Part shown: piece by piece, positions 17,724 through 26,518 of the stretch
Layout: every line of letters begins with the position of its first letter
Position numbering within the stretch: the stretch's first letter is position 1
Assembly (NCBI RefSeq): GCF_003121985.1
Contig: NZ_QEWP01000003.1
Span: forward strand, 372,001 to 436,000
Direction of reading: 5' to 3'
From: Marinilabilia rubra
GTDB lineage: Bacteria > Bacteroidota > Bacteroidia > Bacteroidales > Marinilabiliaceae
DNA length: 64,000 bases
Made by a program: the position numbers and the translations under genes
The notes under the pieces: generated by a model
Databases searched by the model: none
Told to the model about the DNA's origin: nothing
The model's input: only the letters and a program-made list of their open reading frames with translations

Positions 17724-18362
17724 ATGAAAAAACTGATTTTCGCCGGCTTAACGGCTGTTCTCATCAGCCTGTCAGCCTGCAATTGTAACGAACCAACCAA
17801 AGTAGCCTGCGTGGGCGACAGCATTACCGAAGGGGCCGGTGTGTGGCCACAAAGCGAACTGGCCTATCCGGTAGTTCTGGACAGTCTGCTGGGCGACCAA
17901 TACAATGTTTTGAACCTGGGACGTAGCGCCACCACGATGCTTCGCGATGGCGATTTTCCGTATTGGACAGCCAAGGAATTTTCCAATGTTTTTGCGTATG
18001 AGCCGGAGGTGATCATCATCAAACTGGGGACCAACGACACCAAACCACAAAACTGGGATGCCGCTAAGTACGAAAGCAGTTACCAGGCAATGATCGACAC
18101 CTTTAATACCATACCTGCCAATCCACAGATTTTTGTTTGTCTGCCGGTACCGGTTTTTGAAACCAAATGGGGCATCAATGATTCTACAGTGGTTAATGGT
18201 GTGATTCCGACTGTGAAGAAGATTGCTGAGCGCAACAACTTACCTGTAATAGATTTGTATGAGCCTATGCTGGACAAAGGGGAGATGTTTTTCGACAGCA
18301 TCCACCCCGATGCACAAGGTGCTGCTGCCATGGCGGAGATTATTGCGGGGGAGATATTGTAG
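17724..18362 (+). CDS. SGNH/GDSL-family lipoprotein hydrolase
   Basis: The 212-aa predicted lipoprotein has signal MKKLIFAGLTAVLISLSAC (lipobox LSAC, Cys19), then an SGNH hydrolase domain. Block I is GDSITEG with the nucleophile Ser, block III is GTND, and block V is DSIHPD with the catalytic Asp-x-x-His pair near residue 190. This family cleaves esters such as acetyl groups on polysaccharides or lipids; the closest architecture is acyl-CoA thioesterase I/carbohydrate esterase-like, but the substrate cannot be read from sequence. It stands alone between two nearly identical R1 repeats. Confidence 0.93.
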   Translation: MKKLIFAGLTAVLISLSACNCNEPTKVACVGDSITEGAGVWPQSELAYPVVLDSLLGDQYNVLNLGRSATTMLRDGDFPYWTAKEFSNVFAYEPEVIIIKLGTNDTKPQNWDAAKYESSYQAMIDTFNTIPANPQIFVCLPVPVFETKWGINDSTVVNGVIPTVKKIAERNNLPVIDLYEPMLDKGEMFFDSIHPDAQGAAAMAEIIAGEIL

Positions 18363-18390
18363 GTTATCTGCAATAAACCACAGTAATATC

Positions 18391-18577
18391 CCGTACCTAC
18401 GGCACTCACGATGTATTTTCCCGGATCTTTCTACCGATATGCCGTCCCTCCGGGACTTTGGAGTTACGGGGTATAATCTTACGGATTTAAAATAGCCCGA
18501 AAAAAAGGCCCGTCAGGGCTGAAATATTGGTAGAAAAGGTTGTGTAAAGAAGACCGTTAAGTCCCGTAGGGATGGGA
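18391..18577. repeat. Dispersed palindromic repeat R1, copy 5
   Basis: Full-length copy nearly identical to 17008-17200. It starts about 30 bases after the stop codon of the SGNH gene. Confidence 0.85.
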
Positions 18578-18581
18578 CTAC

Positions 18582-18862
18582 CTTCTCAATGCTCTCTGCA
18601 CTTGGTCCATGCTCTCTGCACTTGGCTCCATTCCTCCGGCTTCCGGCTCTCCCCTCCTCTGCGTCTCTCTGCGCTCTCTGTGGTTTTAATTAATAACCGG
18701 CAGCGCCGGTTGATTTTTCTTACCACAGAGGACACAGAGTGGGATTTTTTAAAGCTCCCTGGAGTCTTTAATTCCAGGGAGTTATTTTTACATTCGACAC
18801 CTTCGGAGTCGTTTTACCAATTCCCACGATATTCTATAAACATGGGAGACCTTCGGCCTCCT
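18582..18862. repeat. R4 and R2 repeat copies with a short tandem duplication
   Basis: A 21-bp unit (ATGCTCTCTGCACTTGGTCC type) is duplicated at about 18588-18632. R4 copy 2 follows (about 18655-18755, with ACCGGCAGCGCCGGT) and an R2 copy at 18793-18862 (CGACACCTTCGGAGTCG and GGAGACCTTCGGCCTCC). Confidence 0.7.
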
Positions 18863-18886
18863 TCCTCCCTGCTCCATCCACTTACC

Positions 18887-19561
18887 TTAAGCCTCGGCAG
18901 TATTCTCATCGTACATTACCACAGAAGCATCAAATTCGGTATTAACCACCTCGTCTTTAGTAAGCCATTTTTCCGAAGTAATCACCTCATATTGATTATT
19001 TCCTTTCTCCTTCAATTCCCAAATAATGCCATCGGCCTCGGGAAAAGGAACCTTTCCGTCCAGTTGATCGCCAAACAAACGCAGAAGGAGGTTATTGTCC
19101 GACAAGCCCTGACTGAGAGATTTCAATACGGTTTCTTTATTGACCTCAGAATCCTCTTCATTCGATGTTAATTCCAGGTCAATCACGTTGATCTGAATGT
19201 GCGGAAACTTGCCATTATAGGCTGTATACAACAATTGGTTGACCTCAAATAATGGTTTGTGAAGATCAATCTCGGTATATTTCTCGGCCATCTTTTCGCT
19301 CAACATTTCGAGAGAGATGTTATCGATCTGCCCTTCCGTCAGATGATCTGAAAGTTTGTAATCCAGCACAATGGCAGCAGCCTCTCTGGGCTCAAACTCA
19401 TTGATGGCCATAAAAAGAAAGTCTTTGACTTCAGCATCTTTTACTGTTTCAGCATCCGGCACCTCAAAACGGTTCATCAGTTCCTTGTAATCGTCAAGCG
19501 ACCAGGCTCCTTCCAGTTCATCGGTGGTTTTTACATCGTTAATCTTAACATGAAATTGCAT
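18887..19561 (-). CDS. Hypothetical acidic protein, 224 aa
   Basis: The product is not recognised. It is a strongly acidic, soluble protein without a signal peptide or membrane segment. The N-terminus MQFHVKINDVKTTDELEGAW is followed by a helical region (to about residue 100), then a beta-rich C-terminal half ending in a WLTKDEVVNTEFDASVVMYD segment. The start ATG at 19561 is the only reasonable one. It sits alone, between a repeat cluster and a transposase remnant, in an accessory stretch. A regulatory or structural role is possible but nothing in the sequence decides it. Confidence 0.8.
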   Translation of the reverse strand: MQFHVKINDVKTTDELEGAWSLDDYKELMNRFEVPDAETVKDAEVKDFLFMAINEFEPREAAAIVLDYKLSDHLTEGQIDNISLEMLSEKMAEKYTEIDLHKPLFEVNQLLYTAYNGKFPHIQINVIDLELTSNEEDSEVNKETVLKSLSQGLSDNNLLLRLFGDQLDGKVPFPEADGIIWELKEKGNNQYEVITSEKWLTKDEVVNTEFDASVVMYDENTAEA

Positions 19562-19626
19562 AAACTATACTTTTCTGTTCATAAGGGTAACCGATGAGAT
19601 GAAGGATTGTTGTGAAGGATTTCTTA

Positions 19627-19965
19627 TCAAAGGGTCTGGAACCTGCGAAATTTATCAGAATGCCATTTGGCGGGGTTGGTACGGATGTAGTTTTTAATGG
19701 TGCAATACGATTCTTCATCCCTGATAATGTGGTCATGGTAATTAGGATGCCACAATGGTTTTTGTCGATTAAACTTTTGGACTGGCAGTTCTTTCTTATC
19801 AATAAAGTTGTCTATCGCATTTACAGTAGCCGATTTGAATCCAGAAACAAAAGAAGAGATAGACCTTGGAGAACGTTTTAGGCGGAATGAATCTCCCTGA
19901 TTAGTATACTTGGGAACGGTATTATCGGAAGAAACGCACGGCCGTGCGTCTTGGCACCCCCACAC
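19627..19965 (-). pseudogene. Truncated RAYT (REP-associated tyrosine transposase)
   Basis: The frame carries the C-terminal signature of Y1/IS200-like RAYT proteins: SSFVSGFKSATVNAID, then LWHPNYHDHIIRDEESY and NYIRTNPAKWHSDKF. The N-terminal catalytic part with the HUH motif is missing, and an in-frame TAG sits two codons before the GTG at which the open frame begins, so it is a remnant. Its DARPCVS segment is encoded by the palindrome ACGCACGGCCGTGCGT (19934-19949), a REP-type sequence also seen at 22383-22402. RAYTs are known to act on REP-like palindromes, which are abundant in this window. Confidence 0.75.
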
Positions 19966-20094
19966 AAACTACATTGTTTCAGGGGTTACAACAATTAAAA
20001 ATAATGAATTCATTTATTTGTTGTATCCGTAGCTACGCAAAATTTTGCGCATCTACACCCAAAAACCGAAACAACACCAAATAATCACGACATA
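19966..20094. other. Short palindromes downstream of fabH
   Basis: This spacer holds an imperfect AT-rich palindrome around AATGAATTCATT (19987-20025) and the short palindromes CGTAGCTACG and GCAAAATTTTGC. No gene is seen. Confidence 0.5.
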
Positions 20095-20134
20095 CAAAAA
20101 ACCCGGCACAATTGATTAACCAATCGATGCCGGG
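20095..20134 (-). terminator. Terminator of fabH
   Basis: On the minus strand a CCCGGCA stem with inner ATCGATTGG/CCAATTGAT-like pairing closes with TGCCGGG and runs into TTTTTTG. It lies about 40 bases after the fabH stop. Confidence 0.85.
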
Positions 20135-20172
20135 CGTTTATTTATCCGTCTGTTGTCTTGTTGTTAAAGAGA

Positions 20173-21177
20173 TTATTTTTGGTCGCCGTTGTACCCCCAT
20201 TTCAGGTAGAGGGCTCCCCAGGTAAATCCTGCACCAAATGCGGCGAGAATGATATTGTCACCTTTTTTCAGCTGCTCTTCCCACTCCCACAGACAAAGAG
20301 GTAAAGTAGCGGCAGTGGTGTTTCCATAGCGCTGAATATTGATCATCACCTGGCTTTTATCAATGCCCATGCGATTGGCAGTACCTTCAATGATACGCAT
20401 GTTGGCCTGGTGGGGCACCAGCCAGTTAAGATTATCAGAAGTGATGTTGTTACGTTCCATAACTTCCACGGCCACGTCAGCCATTTTAGAAACTGCATGT
20501 TTGAATACATGACGGCCATCCTGGAAGATATAATGTTCGCGGTTATCGATGGTTTCGTGAGATGGGGGCTTAACTGATCCACCGGCCTTCTGGTGAAGAT
20601 ATACACGACCAAAACCATCACTTTGCAGCTTACTGTCCACAACCCCCTCTTCTTCGGTGGTTGGTTCAAGTAATACCGCTCCGGCACCATCACCAAAAAG
20701 AACGCAAGTAGTACGATCTGTATAGTCGGTTATTGACGACATTTTGTCGGCACCCACCACAACGACTTTCTTTTTGCTGCCTGTTTTTATAAACTGTGCA
20801 GCTGTATCCAGTGCATACAGGAAACCTGAACATCCGGCATTGATATCGAAGCTGTGCGCATTGCGAATGTCACATTTATCAGAAACAATATTGGCAGTCG
20901 CCGGAAATATATGATCGGGGGTAACAGTGGCACAGATAAGCATATCCACTTCATCAGGCGAGGTTCCTGATTTTTCAAGCACCTGGTTAACGGCCTCTTT
21001 GGCCATATCCGAGGTGCCTTTTCCTTCACCTTTCAGAATTCTTCTTTCTTTTATGCCTACGCGGGTCGTGATCCATTCATCGGAGGTATCGACCATTTTA
21101 CTGAGTTCCTCATTTGTGAGGACATAATCGGGAACATATCCTCCGATTGCGGTGATAACTGCATTTACTTTTTCCAT
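20173..21177 (-). CDS. fabH: Beta-ketoacyl-ACP synthase III
   Basis: FabH condenses acetyl-CoA (or a branched acyl-CoA) with malonyl-ACP to start fatty acid synthesis. The 334-aa thiolase-fold protein has the full catalytic triad: Cys116 in INAGCSGF, His near 253 in VPHQAN, and Asn near 284 in YGNTTAAT, together with the glycine-rich C-terminus [10 protein letters not shown]. Length and motifs are normal. It follows rpmF and the DUF177 gene, a common arrangement, but a terminator and ~315 bp separate it from rpmF, so it probably has its own promoter. plsX, often found between rpmF and fabH in other bacteria, is absent here. Confidence 0.97.
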   Translation of the reverse strand: MEKVNAVITAIGGYVPDYVLTNEELSKMVDTSDEWITTRVGIKERRILKGEGKGTSDMAKEAVNQVLEKSGTSPDEVDMLICATVTPDHIFPATANIVSDKCDIRNAHSFDINAGCSGFLYALDTAAQFIKTGSKKKVVVVGADKMSSITDYTDRTTCVLFGDGAGAVLLEPTTEEEGVVDSKLQSDGFGRVYLHQKAGGSVKPPSHETIDNREHYIFQDGRHVFKHAVSKMADVAVEVMERNNITSDNLNWLVPHQANMRIIEGTANRMGIDKSQVMINIQRYGNTTAATLPLCLWEWEEQLKKGDNIILAAFGAGFTWGALYLKWGYNGDQK

Positions 21178-21289
21178 CGTAACAGAAACGATTTAATGGC
21201 CGGAAGTAATTTGGTGCGTCACAGTTAGTGGCGAGACATGTTCTGGCCTTGTAAAAAACAAGCCGGACAAAACTTACGAATTGCCCGAT

Positions 21290-21326
21290 AAATAAAATTG
21301 CCCCTAAAGCAAGTCACTCAGGGGCA
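21290..21326 (-). terminator. Terminator after rpmF
   Basis: The stem TGCCCCT/AGGGGCA (21299-21326) is followed on the minus strand by ATTTTATTT, and on the plus strand by ATATTTTTT. It separates rpmF from fabH; the rest of the 21178-21493 gap shows no gene. Confidence 0.75.
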
Positions 21327-21493
21327 TATTTTTTAAACTAATAAGATACACAAGCTTTTACAAATCCTGCGATTTGCACTGAAATTCGTTTAACCAGCTC
21401 TTCCACTATCTTACAGATACCGTTTCGTGCAAACAAAACGCGCCACTGACGGATAGAGTTTACACCGAAAACGAGCATTTCAGCGAACTCAAC

Positions 21494-21679
21494 CTAAGCT
21501 GTAACTTCCTTCTCAACAGCCAGTTTGCCTCTGTAATGACCACACTCGTTGCATACAGTATGCATTTTGATTGTAGCGCCACAGTTAGAGCAAACACCCA
21601 AAGCAGGCATGGTGGCTTTGTAGTGAGTTCTTCTCTTGTCTCTTCTAGTCTTCGATGTTTTTCGTTTTGGATGTGCCAT
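21494..21679 (-). CDS. rpmF: 50S ribosomal protein L32
   Basis: The 61-aa protein is bL32 of the large ribosomal subunit. It starts MAHPKRKTSKTRRDKRR, the canonical basic N-terminus, and contains the zinc-ribbon form of the family with two pairs, CSNC and CNEC. It lies 14 bases downstream of the DUF177 gene, with which it is almost certainly cotranscribed. Confidence 0.98.
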   Translation of the reverse strand: MAHPKRKTSKTRRDKRRTHYKATMPALGVCSNCGATIKMHTVCNECGHYRGKLAVEKEVTA

Positions 21680-21693
21680 CTTATAACCTCTTT

Positions 21694-22269
21694 TTACTTG
21701 TTGTTTTTATTTATTAATTTCTTTAACTCATCCCATCTGGGATCTATCGGTTCGTCTTCAGTCTCTTCTTCGCTGTCCGGAAAACTGTCTTCGTCAACCA
21801 TATACTCGTTCAGTTTTTCCAACATTTCCGGATCACAGCCCGGTGTACCGTCTTCATTGTCGGGGTGAACATGTCTGATGGGCACACTCACAACAATGAA
21901 TTCGTACATAAACTCGGCTACATTAAAAGTGTGTGCTTCGTGGGGTAAAACCACGATTTCCTCAGTTGGTTCGTCGTATTCGTCGCCAAAATTCACATAG
22001 ATGGTTCCTTCATAATCTATAGGAACATCCACATTACTTAAACAGCGGTCGCAAGTGGTTCCAACCTCTCCCTCAATTTGGAACTGAAATTCCATCATTC
22101 GGGAACTTTTAATGAGCTTTACGGTGGCCAAAAGGTCACCTGTCTCTACCTGTGGCTGCTCAAACAGCTCAAAAAAGGTGTTTCCTAACTTGAACTCAAA
22201 GAGGTGTTCGCCGTCCTTAAGTCCCTTAAAGGCAATGTCGTAGTCTTTTCTTTTCTTCTCTGCTGCCAT
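21694..22269 (-). CDS. DUF177 (YceD-like) protein
   Basis: The 191-aa protein matches the YceD/DUF177 family, whose gene is very often directly upstream of rpmF, as here. In plants and E. coli this family has been linked to 23S rRNA accumulation. The sequence shows the conserved CDRCL motif (near residue 64) followed by DYEGTIYVNFGDEYDE, and an acidic C-terminus ending in DPRWDELKKLINK, which is typical of the family (PRWaaLkkL). The start at 22269 gives a normal length. Confidence 0.93.
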   Translation of the reverse strand: MAAEKKRKDYDIAFKGLKDGEHLFEFKLGNTFFELFEQPQVETGDLLATVKLIKSSRMMEFQFQIEGEVGTTCDRCLSNVDVPIDYEGTIYVNFGDEYDEPTEEIVVLPHEAHTFNVAEFMYEFIVVSVPIRHVHPDNEDGTPGCDPEMLEKLNEYMVDEDSFPDSEEETEDEPIDPRWDELKKLINKNNK

Positions 22270-22382
22270 ACGTAAAAACTTCGCAAAGGTATAAAATATT
22301 CATTGTGTGGAAAAAATAATTTCAGAAAAAGTTTTTTGTGACGAAATCATCAGAAAAAACCCCTTATTAACACAGATAGTAA

Positions 22383-22402
22383 AGACGCACGATCGTGCGT
22401 CT
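22383..22402. repeat. REP-type palindrome
   Basis: AGACGCACGATCGTGCGTCT is a perfect 20-bp palindrome just beyond the 3' end of the histidine kinase gene. It is closely similar to the palindrome within the truncated RAYT gene (19934-19949). Confidence 0.8.
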
Positions 22403-22405
22403 CTA

Positions 22406-23557
22406 CTATCCAATCAGAATCCGGAAAGTCGTCCCTTTATCCGGAGCCGATTCCCTGACAAATATTTTTCCGTGGTGATAATCCTCCACGATGCGCCGAA
22501 CAAGCGTAAGCCCAAGACCCCATCCACGTTTTTTGGTAGTATAGCCCGGTTTAAAAATGGTTTTTTGTTTGTTTCTGGCAATGCCTTTCCCCGTATCTGT
22601 AATATCAATAAAGGTTTGGTTTTTCTGCTTTCCCCAGGAGAATATAATGGAACCTTCTCCTTCCATAGCATCCGCCGCATTTTTACAGATGTTCTCAATC
22701 ACCCATTCAAAAAGTGGCCGGTTAACAAAAATCTCAGATGCCCCGGTCGATTCAGGAACTTGCATCCGGATATTTACCCCGGAGGAAATGCGTCGTTCAA
22801 GATAACCGATCACATCGTGGAGCATTTCAAAAATTTCCACCTTATTCAACTCGGGGCGTGACCCTATCTTGGAAAACCTGGCTGTAATAATCTGAAGCCT
22901 TTGGATGTCATGCTTCATCTCTTCAACCAAAGAAGCTTCCACATTTTTCATGGATAGTACTTCCACCCATCCGAGCAGAGAAGACGTTGGCGTACCTAAC
23001 TGGTGGGCTGTTTCTTTGGCCATACCTACCCAAACCTGGTCTTGTTCCCATCGTCGGGCAGAGCTGAAAGCCCAGTAGGCCAGCAACACAAACAACACTA
23101 CAACCACCAGTTGAACAACCGGAAACCATCTTAGTTTCTGGAGAATCGTGGAATCGGAGTAATACAAGAACTGACGTTGATTATCGCCCAGGTCTATGAC
23201 AATGGGCTCCCGTCCGCTCTTCATTTCTTTTAGTTTTTGCTGCAAAAAGACATTCTCTCCCTTTGACGGCAAATCCAGATTACGGTGAAAATAAATGGTA
23301 TCATTGGCGTCGGCAATGATTAGTGGTACAGTCGTATTGTTCTGAATAATTTCAAAAACCAGTTCGAGGGATTGATCATCAATATCGGGCCGGGCAAATT
23401 GCCGGTTGGCCTTTGCCCATAGCTCCATTTTTCTGGTCTCTTCCTGTCGCAGTTGCGAAGTAAGCTGATTGGTATAATAAAGAGATGCGGCACCAATTAG
23501 CAGGGCGCCGATCATCAGGAAAAATTTCCACCAACGTTTTCTTTTGTATAGTTCCAT
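22406..23557 (-). CDS. Membrane sensor histidine kinase
   Basis: The 383-aa kinase has an N-terminal membrane span (about 10-30), a periplasmic sensor domain of about 115 residues, a second span (about 145-165), a dimerisation/phosphoacceptor helix with the H-box variant AKETAHQLGTPTSSLLGW (His near 184), and a HATPase domain with N-box NICKNAADAM, G1 DTGKGI and G2 GWGLGLTLVRRI. The AHQLGTP H-box is typical of a Bacteroidota kinase subgroup. No response regulator is adjacent, so the partner is elsewhere. The gene is separated from rsgA by a terminator. Confidence 0.93.
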   Translation of the reverse strand: MELYKRKRWWKFFLMIGALLIGAASLYYTNQLTSQLRQEETRKMELWAKANRQFARPDIDDQSLELVFEIIQNNTTVPLIIADANDTIYFHRNLDLPSKGENVFLQQKLKEMKSGREPIVIDLGDNQRQFLYYSDSTILQKLRWFPVVQLVVVVLFVLLAYWAFSSARRWEQDQVWVGMAKETAHQLGTPTSSLLGWVEVLSMKNVEASLVEEMKHDIQRLQIITARFSKIGSRPELNKVEIFEMLHDVIGYLERRISSGVNIRMQVPESTGASEIFVNRPLFEWVIENICKNAADAMEGEGSIIFSWGKQKNQTFIDITDTGKGIARNKQKTIFKPGYTTKKRGWGLGLTLVRRIVEDYHHGKIFVRESAPDKGTTFRILIG

Positions 23558-23610
23558 TTTGAAATGGTATAACGTGTTCTCAGTTCCGGACTTTGGGTTC
23601 AGGGTTTCTC

Positions 23611-23650
23611 TAAAAAAACGAAGGAGACCGCCATCTATTGCAATCTCCTT
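23611..23650 (-). terminator. Terminator of rsgA
   Basis: On the minus strand the arms AAGGAGA and TCTCCTT enclose a 16-base loop and are followed by CGTTTTTTTAG. Confidence 0.8.
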
Positions 23651-23689
23651 TAAGCTTTTTGTTCACCAACCACCGATTACCCTCCACCG

Positions 23690-23765
23690 CCCATTGAACA
23701 CTGACAACTGATCACTGACAACTGACCACCGACTACTGACCACTGATTACTGATTACTGATAATT
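23690..23765. repeat. Degenerate ACTGA-rich direct repeats
   Basis: About seven imperfect units of the type ACTGACAACTGA or ACTGATTACTGA follow one another directly before the rsgA stop. A short version appears near 17600. Confidence 0.7.
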
Positions 23766-23769
23766 GTAT

Positions 23770-24702
23770 CTACCTGTACTTCTCATCCCGGTTAAGAAAA
23801 ATGCTCACATAGCTGTTGTAGCGTGAGGAGGCAATTTCGCCTCTTTCTAAAGCTTCCTTAACTGCGCAACCCGGCTCATGCAGGTGAGTACAATTGTAAT
23901 AACGACAATTGGAAGCCGCTTTGAAGATTTCGCGGAAGTAATGCGCCAATTCTTCTTTCTCAATATTAAAGAGTCCGAACCCGCGAATACCGGGGGTGTC
24001 AATAATGTATCCGCCAAAGCTGAGTGGATGCATTTCAGCAAAGGTAGTGGTGTGACGACCGGTATGATGCCGATCGGAAATACGTCCGGTTTTCAAATTA
24101 AGTGAAGGCTCCACCCTGTTAATAAGTGTACTCTTACCCACACCTGAATGACCGGCCACTAATGACACTTTGTCGTTAAGAAGTGATTTCACTTTCTCAA
24201 GACTTTCATCGTCATCATGCTTTGCGGAGGTTGTCAGCACATTATAGCCGATCATTTCATACATCTCCACAATTTCATGCAACTGGTCTTTGTGAAAATG
24301 ATCGTAACGGTCTACTTTATTAAATATAATGGTAGTGGGAATATCGTATGCTTCGGCAGTTGCCAGAAAACGATCGATAAAAACCGGTGTTGTAACCGGA
24401 TAATTGATGGTAGCAACAATAATGGCCTGATCAATATTGGCAGCCAAAATCTGAGTTTGCTTTGAAAGATTGGAGGCACGACGGACAATAAAATTCTGAC
24501 GCTCTTTAATTTCTTCAATAACCCCTGTTCCAGTAGCCGCATCGACAGAATAAGCCACGCGGTCACCCACAGCAACGGGATTGGTGCTCTTCAACTCATC
24601 GAGCCGGAACCGGCCTTTTATCTTACAAGACACGGATGGCTCATCGTCGGTTTTTACATTGTACCAACTCCCTGTAGATTTTATAACAACACCTTCTTTC
24701 AA
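23770..24702 (-). CDS. rsgA: Ribosome small subunit-dependent GTPase RsgA
   Basis: RsgA (YjeQ) is a GTPase that checks late maturation of the 30S ribosomal subunit. The 310-aa protein shows an OB fold (about 1-65) and then the circularly permuted GTPase motifs: G4 NKVD (about 134), G1 GHSGVGKST (about 182) and G3 DTPGIRGFG (about 228). The C-terminal zinc finger contains CRYYNCTHLHEPGC. The order G4-G1-G3 and the zinc finger are diagnostic. It is monocistronic or last in its unit, with a terminator downstream. Confidence 0.97.
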   Translation of the reverse strand: MKEGVVIKSTGSWYNVKTDDEPSVSCKIKGRFRLDELKSTNPVAVGDRVAYSVDAATGTGVIEEIKERQNFIVRRASNLSKQTQILAANIDQAIIVATINYPVTTPVFIDRFLATAEAYDIPTTIIFNKVDRYDHFHKDQLHEIVEMYEMIGYNVLTTSAKHDDDESLEKVKSLLNDKVSLVAGHSGVGKSTLINRVEPSLNLKTGRISDRHHTGRHTTTFAEMHPLSFGGYIIDTPGIRGFGLFNIEKEELAHYFREIFKAASNCRYYNCTHLHEPGCAVKEALERGEIASSRYNSYVSIFLNRDEKYR

Positions 24703-24904
24703 ACGATTCGATTTTTGTTTAACTCAAAAATAATGATTTATCACTTCCCATCATACTATAGATAGTCAGATTTTTAGAGATTAGATTTAAGAACATGCCC
24801 GGGGATTAAAAAACCGACTTCCCATTCTGTTTTTTGAAAAACCACAACGCACTGTGAATGGGTCAATTAGAACATGCACTTAAACCTCTCGGCAAATGAT
24901 TGAT

Positions 24905-25561
24905 TCAGAATTTATTTTCATTCCTTTTCTTCAGTATCACAACCCGCGTTTCGTCATTCCACATCATATCGTAACGAAACCGGCTGGCAATAAACTCAAA
25001 AGTTTTCATTGTATAAAAAAGAACATGCGTATCGTCACGAGCATAAAACCAGTTTTCAAAGTCCCCGGGAGCAGGTCGGAACATGGTCATTACCGTTAGA
25101 ATTCCTCCGGGTTTTAGCAATGCGTCCAATTGTCGCAATTCTTTTTCAGGATCATGAAAATGCTCAAAAACTTCGGTGGAGAAAATGAAATCGAACGGGC
25201 CTTGAGGAAGTGCCGGTCCAAATATGGGATCGTAATTTTGACACTCGATCCTCTGTTTGGCCAAAATTTGGCATATGGCAGGACCTGGTCCGCAGCCGTA
25301 ATCCAGCCCGGTCATTTCAGTGCTTAGAAAAGGGAGGGTTGGTTCAACTGCCTGGTTTAAAAATTTAAGATACCCCGGATCGTCAACATCGTTTTCATGT
25401 TGCTCGTAACGCTCCTTTTCAGCATTTACAGGCAGAAGATTGTGACAAGCAACAAATACCAGATCGCAAACAGGACAGTGAAGGTATCGTCTTTCAAGAG
25501 GCCCTTTAACAGGGTGGTGATGCTCCGGGTTGCTGTGACAAAGAGGACATTTTTGATTCAT
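24905..25561 (-). CDS. Class I SAM methyltransferase with N-terminal zinc ribbon
   Basis: The 218-aa protein begins with a putative zinc ribbon (CPLC at 5-8, CPVC at 29-32), followed by a methyltransferase fold with motif I LDYGCGPGP (about 86-94), FDFIFSTEVFEHFHDP (about 123) and LLKPGGILTVMTM. The combination suggests methylation of a small molecule or cell-envelope precursor; the substrate is not known. The stop-to-start spacing of 9 bases with the DksA/TraR-like gene upstream suggests cotranscription. Confidence 0.87.
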   Translation of the reverse strand: MNQKCPLCHSNPEHHHPVKGPLERRYLHCPVCDLVFVACHNLLPVNAEKERYEQHENDVDDPGYLKFLNQAVEPTLPFLSTEMTGLDYGCGPGPAICQILAKQRIECQNYDPIFGPALPQGPFDFIFSTEVFEHFHDPEKELRQLDALLKPGGILTVMTMFRPAPGDFENWFYARDDTHVLFYTMKTFEFIASRFRYDMMWNDETRVVILKKRNENKF

Positions 25562-25570
25562 AGATCAGGA

Positions 25571-25909
25571 TTATCTCGAGGCACATCGCATACAGAGGGT
25601 ACTTTCGGGAACCAGAACCAACCGCCCCATGGGGATGGGCTGACCACATTTATAGCATGTCCCAAAATCATCTTTGTCAACATTTTCGAGTGCACGTTCC
25701 AATTTTTTCAATTTCTGGCGGGTTTGTCCCAAAGCAGCTTCATTGACACTTTTGTTGTTGATGGCATCCATCCTTGAAACCCTTCCAATAGAGTTCTCCG
25801 GGGCAATAGGCTTAGTCAGCTCTTCAAGCTCCTCGATTTCACGTTTTGCTTTGGTGATTTTCCGCTCTATGGTAGATTTAAGATGTTGTCGCTCGTCGGG
25901 TTTCAGCAT
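25571..25909 (-). CDS. DksA/TraR-family zinc-finger protein
   Basis: The 112-aa protein has an N-terminal coiled coil (about 5-75) and a C-terminal C4 zinc finger, CYKCGQPIPMGRLVLVPESTLCMRC, as in the TraR/DksA C-terminal domain family. Such proteins bind the RNA polymerase secondary channel or act as stress factors; Bacteroidota carry several short versions. It lacks the clear acidic coiled-coil tip pair (DxxDxA) of E. coli DksA, so a DksA-like activity is not assured. It is cotranscribed with the methyltransferase downstream. Confidence 0.87.
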   Translation of the reverse strand: MLKPDERQHLKSTIERKITKAKREIEELEELTKPIAPENSIGRVSRMDAINNKSVNEAALGQTRQKLKKLERALENVDKDDFGTCYKCGQPIPMGRLVLVPESTLCMRCASR

Positions 25910-26047
25910 AGGAATTAGTTTTTAGTTATAGTGGATAGTGATAAGCCTGAAGATTAGAAAAACGGCCTTGAATGCCTTAGAAGAACAACATTTAGCATTA
26001 CAAAGAAATAACTGAAATATCTCCCGGCACGGAGTTATTCATGACTG

Positions 26048-26503
26048 TTACATATATTTCAGATAATCCTTAACCTCCAGGAAAGCTCGTTCCATCCTAA
26101 TCATCTTGTCAATCATAAAGGTAAATATTTCTGTCCAGCTCTCACGCACATACATATCTCCGGGCTGTTCAACATACACACGGCAAACTTCCCGTCCATT
26201 GGGCTTAGTATAGGCAAAATCCCAGATGAGAGGTTCGCCAAACTGCCCTTCAAACAACCCTTTGGCAGCTTCCAGTTTCTCGTAAAGCCCCAGCCGGTCT
26301 TCTTCCTTTTTGATATTGATCTCCAAAGCCACAATTATTTTCTCACGGCTGACATCAAAGCGCAGGTCGAGGCCTTTAATACCTGTATTATCGAAGATCC
26401 ATGTACGCTTGCGCCCTTTTTGACCAGGCAATCGCCGCGTCTTATTACTCAGTTTTTGCCAGAATTCGAGACGTAGTTCTTTGGCTTCTTCTTTTGAAAA
26501 CAT
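26048..26503 (-). CDS. DUF4268 domain protein
   Basis: The 151-aa protein appears to be almost entirely a DUF4268 domain, with features LRLEFWQKLSNK near the N-terminus and a central LRFDVSREKIIVALEI segment. The domain is often seen alone in Bacteroidota or attached to nuclease-like proteins elsewhere; its biochemical role is not established. The small membrane protein gene lies 15 bases downstream and is probably cotranscribed. Confidence 0.85.
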   Translation of the reverse strand: MFSKEEAKELRLEFWQKLSNKTRRLPGQKGRKRTWIFDNTGIKGLDLRFDVSREKIIVALEINIKKEEDRLGLYEKLEAAKGLFEGQFGEPLIWDFAYTKPNGREVCRVYVEQPGDMYVRESWTEIFTFMIDKMIRMERAFLEVKDYLKYM

Positions 26504-26518
26504 TGTGGTATTTGGTTT

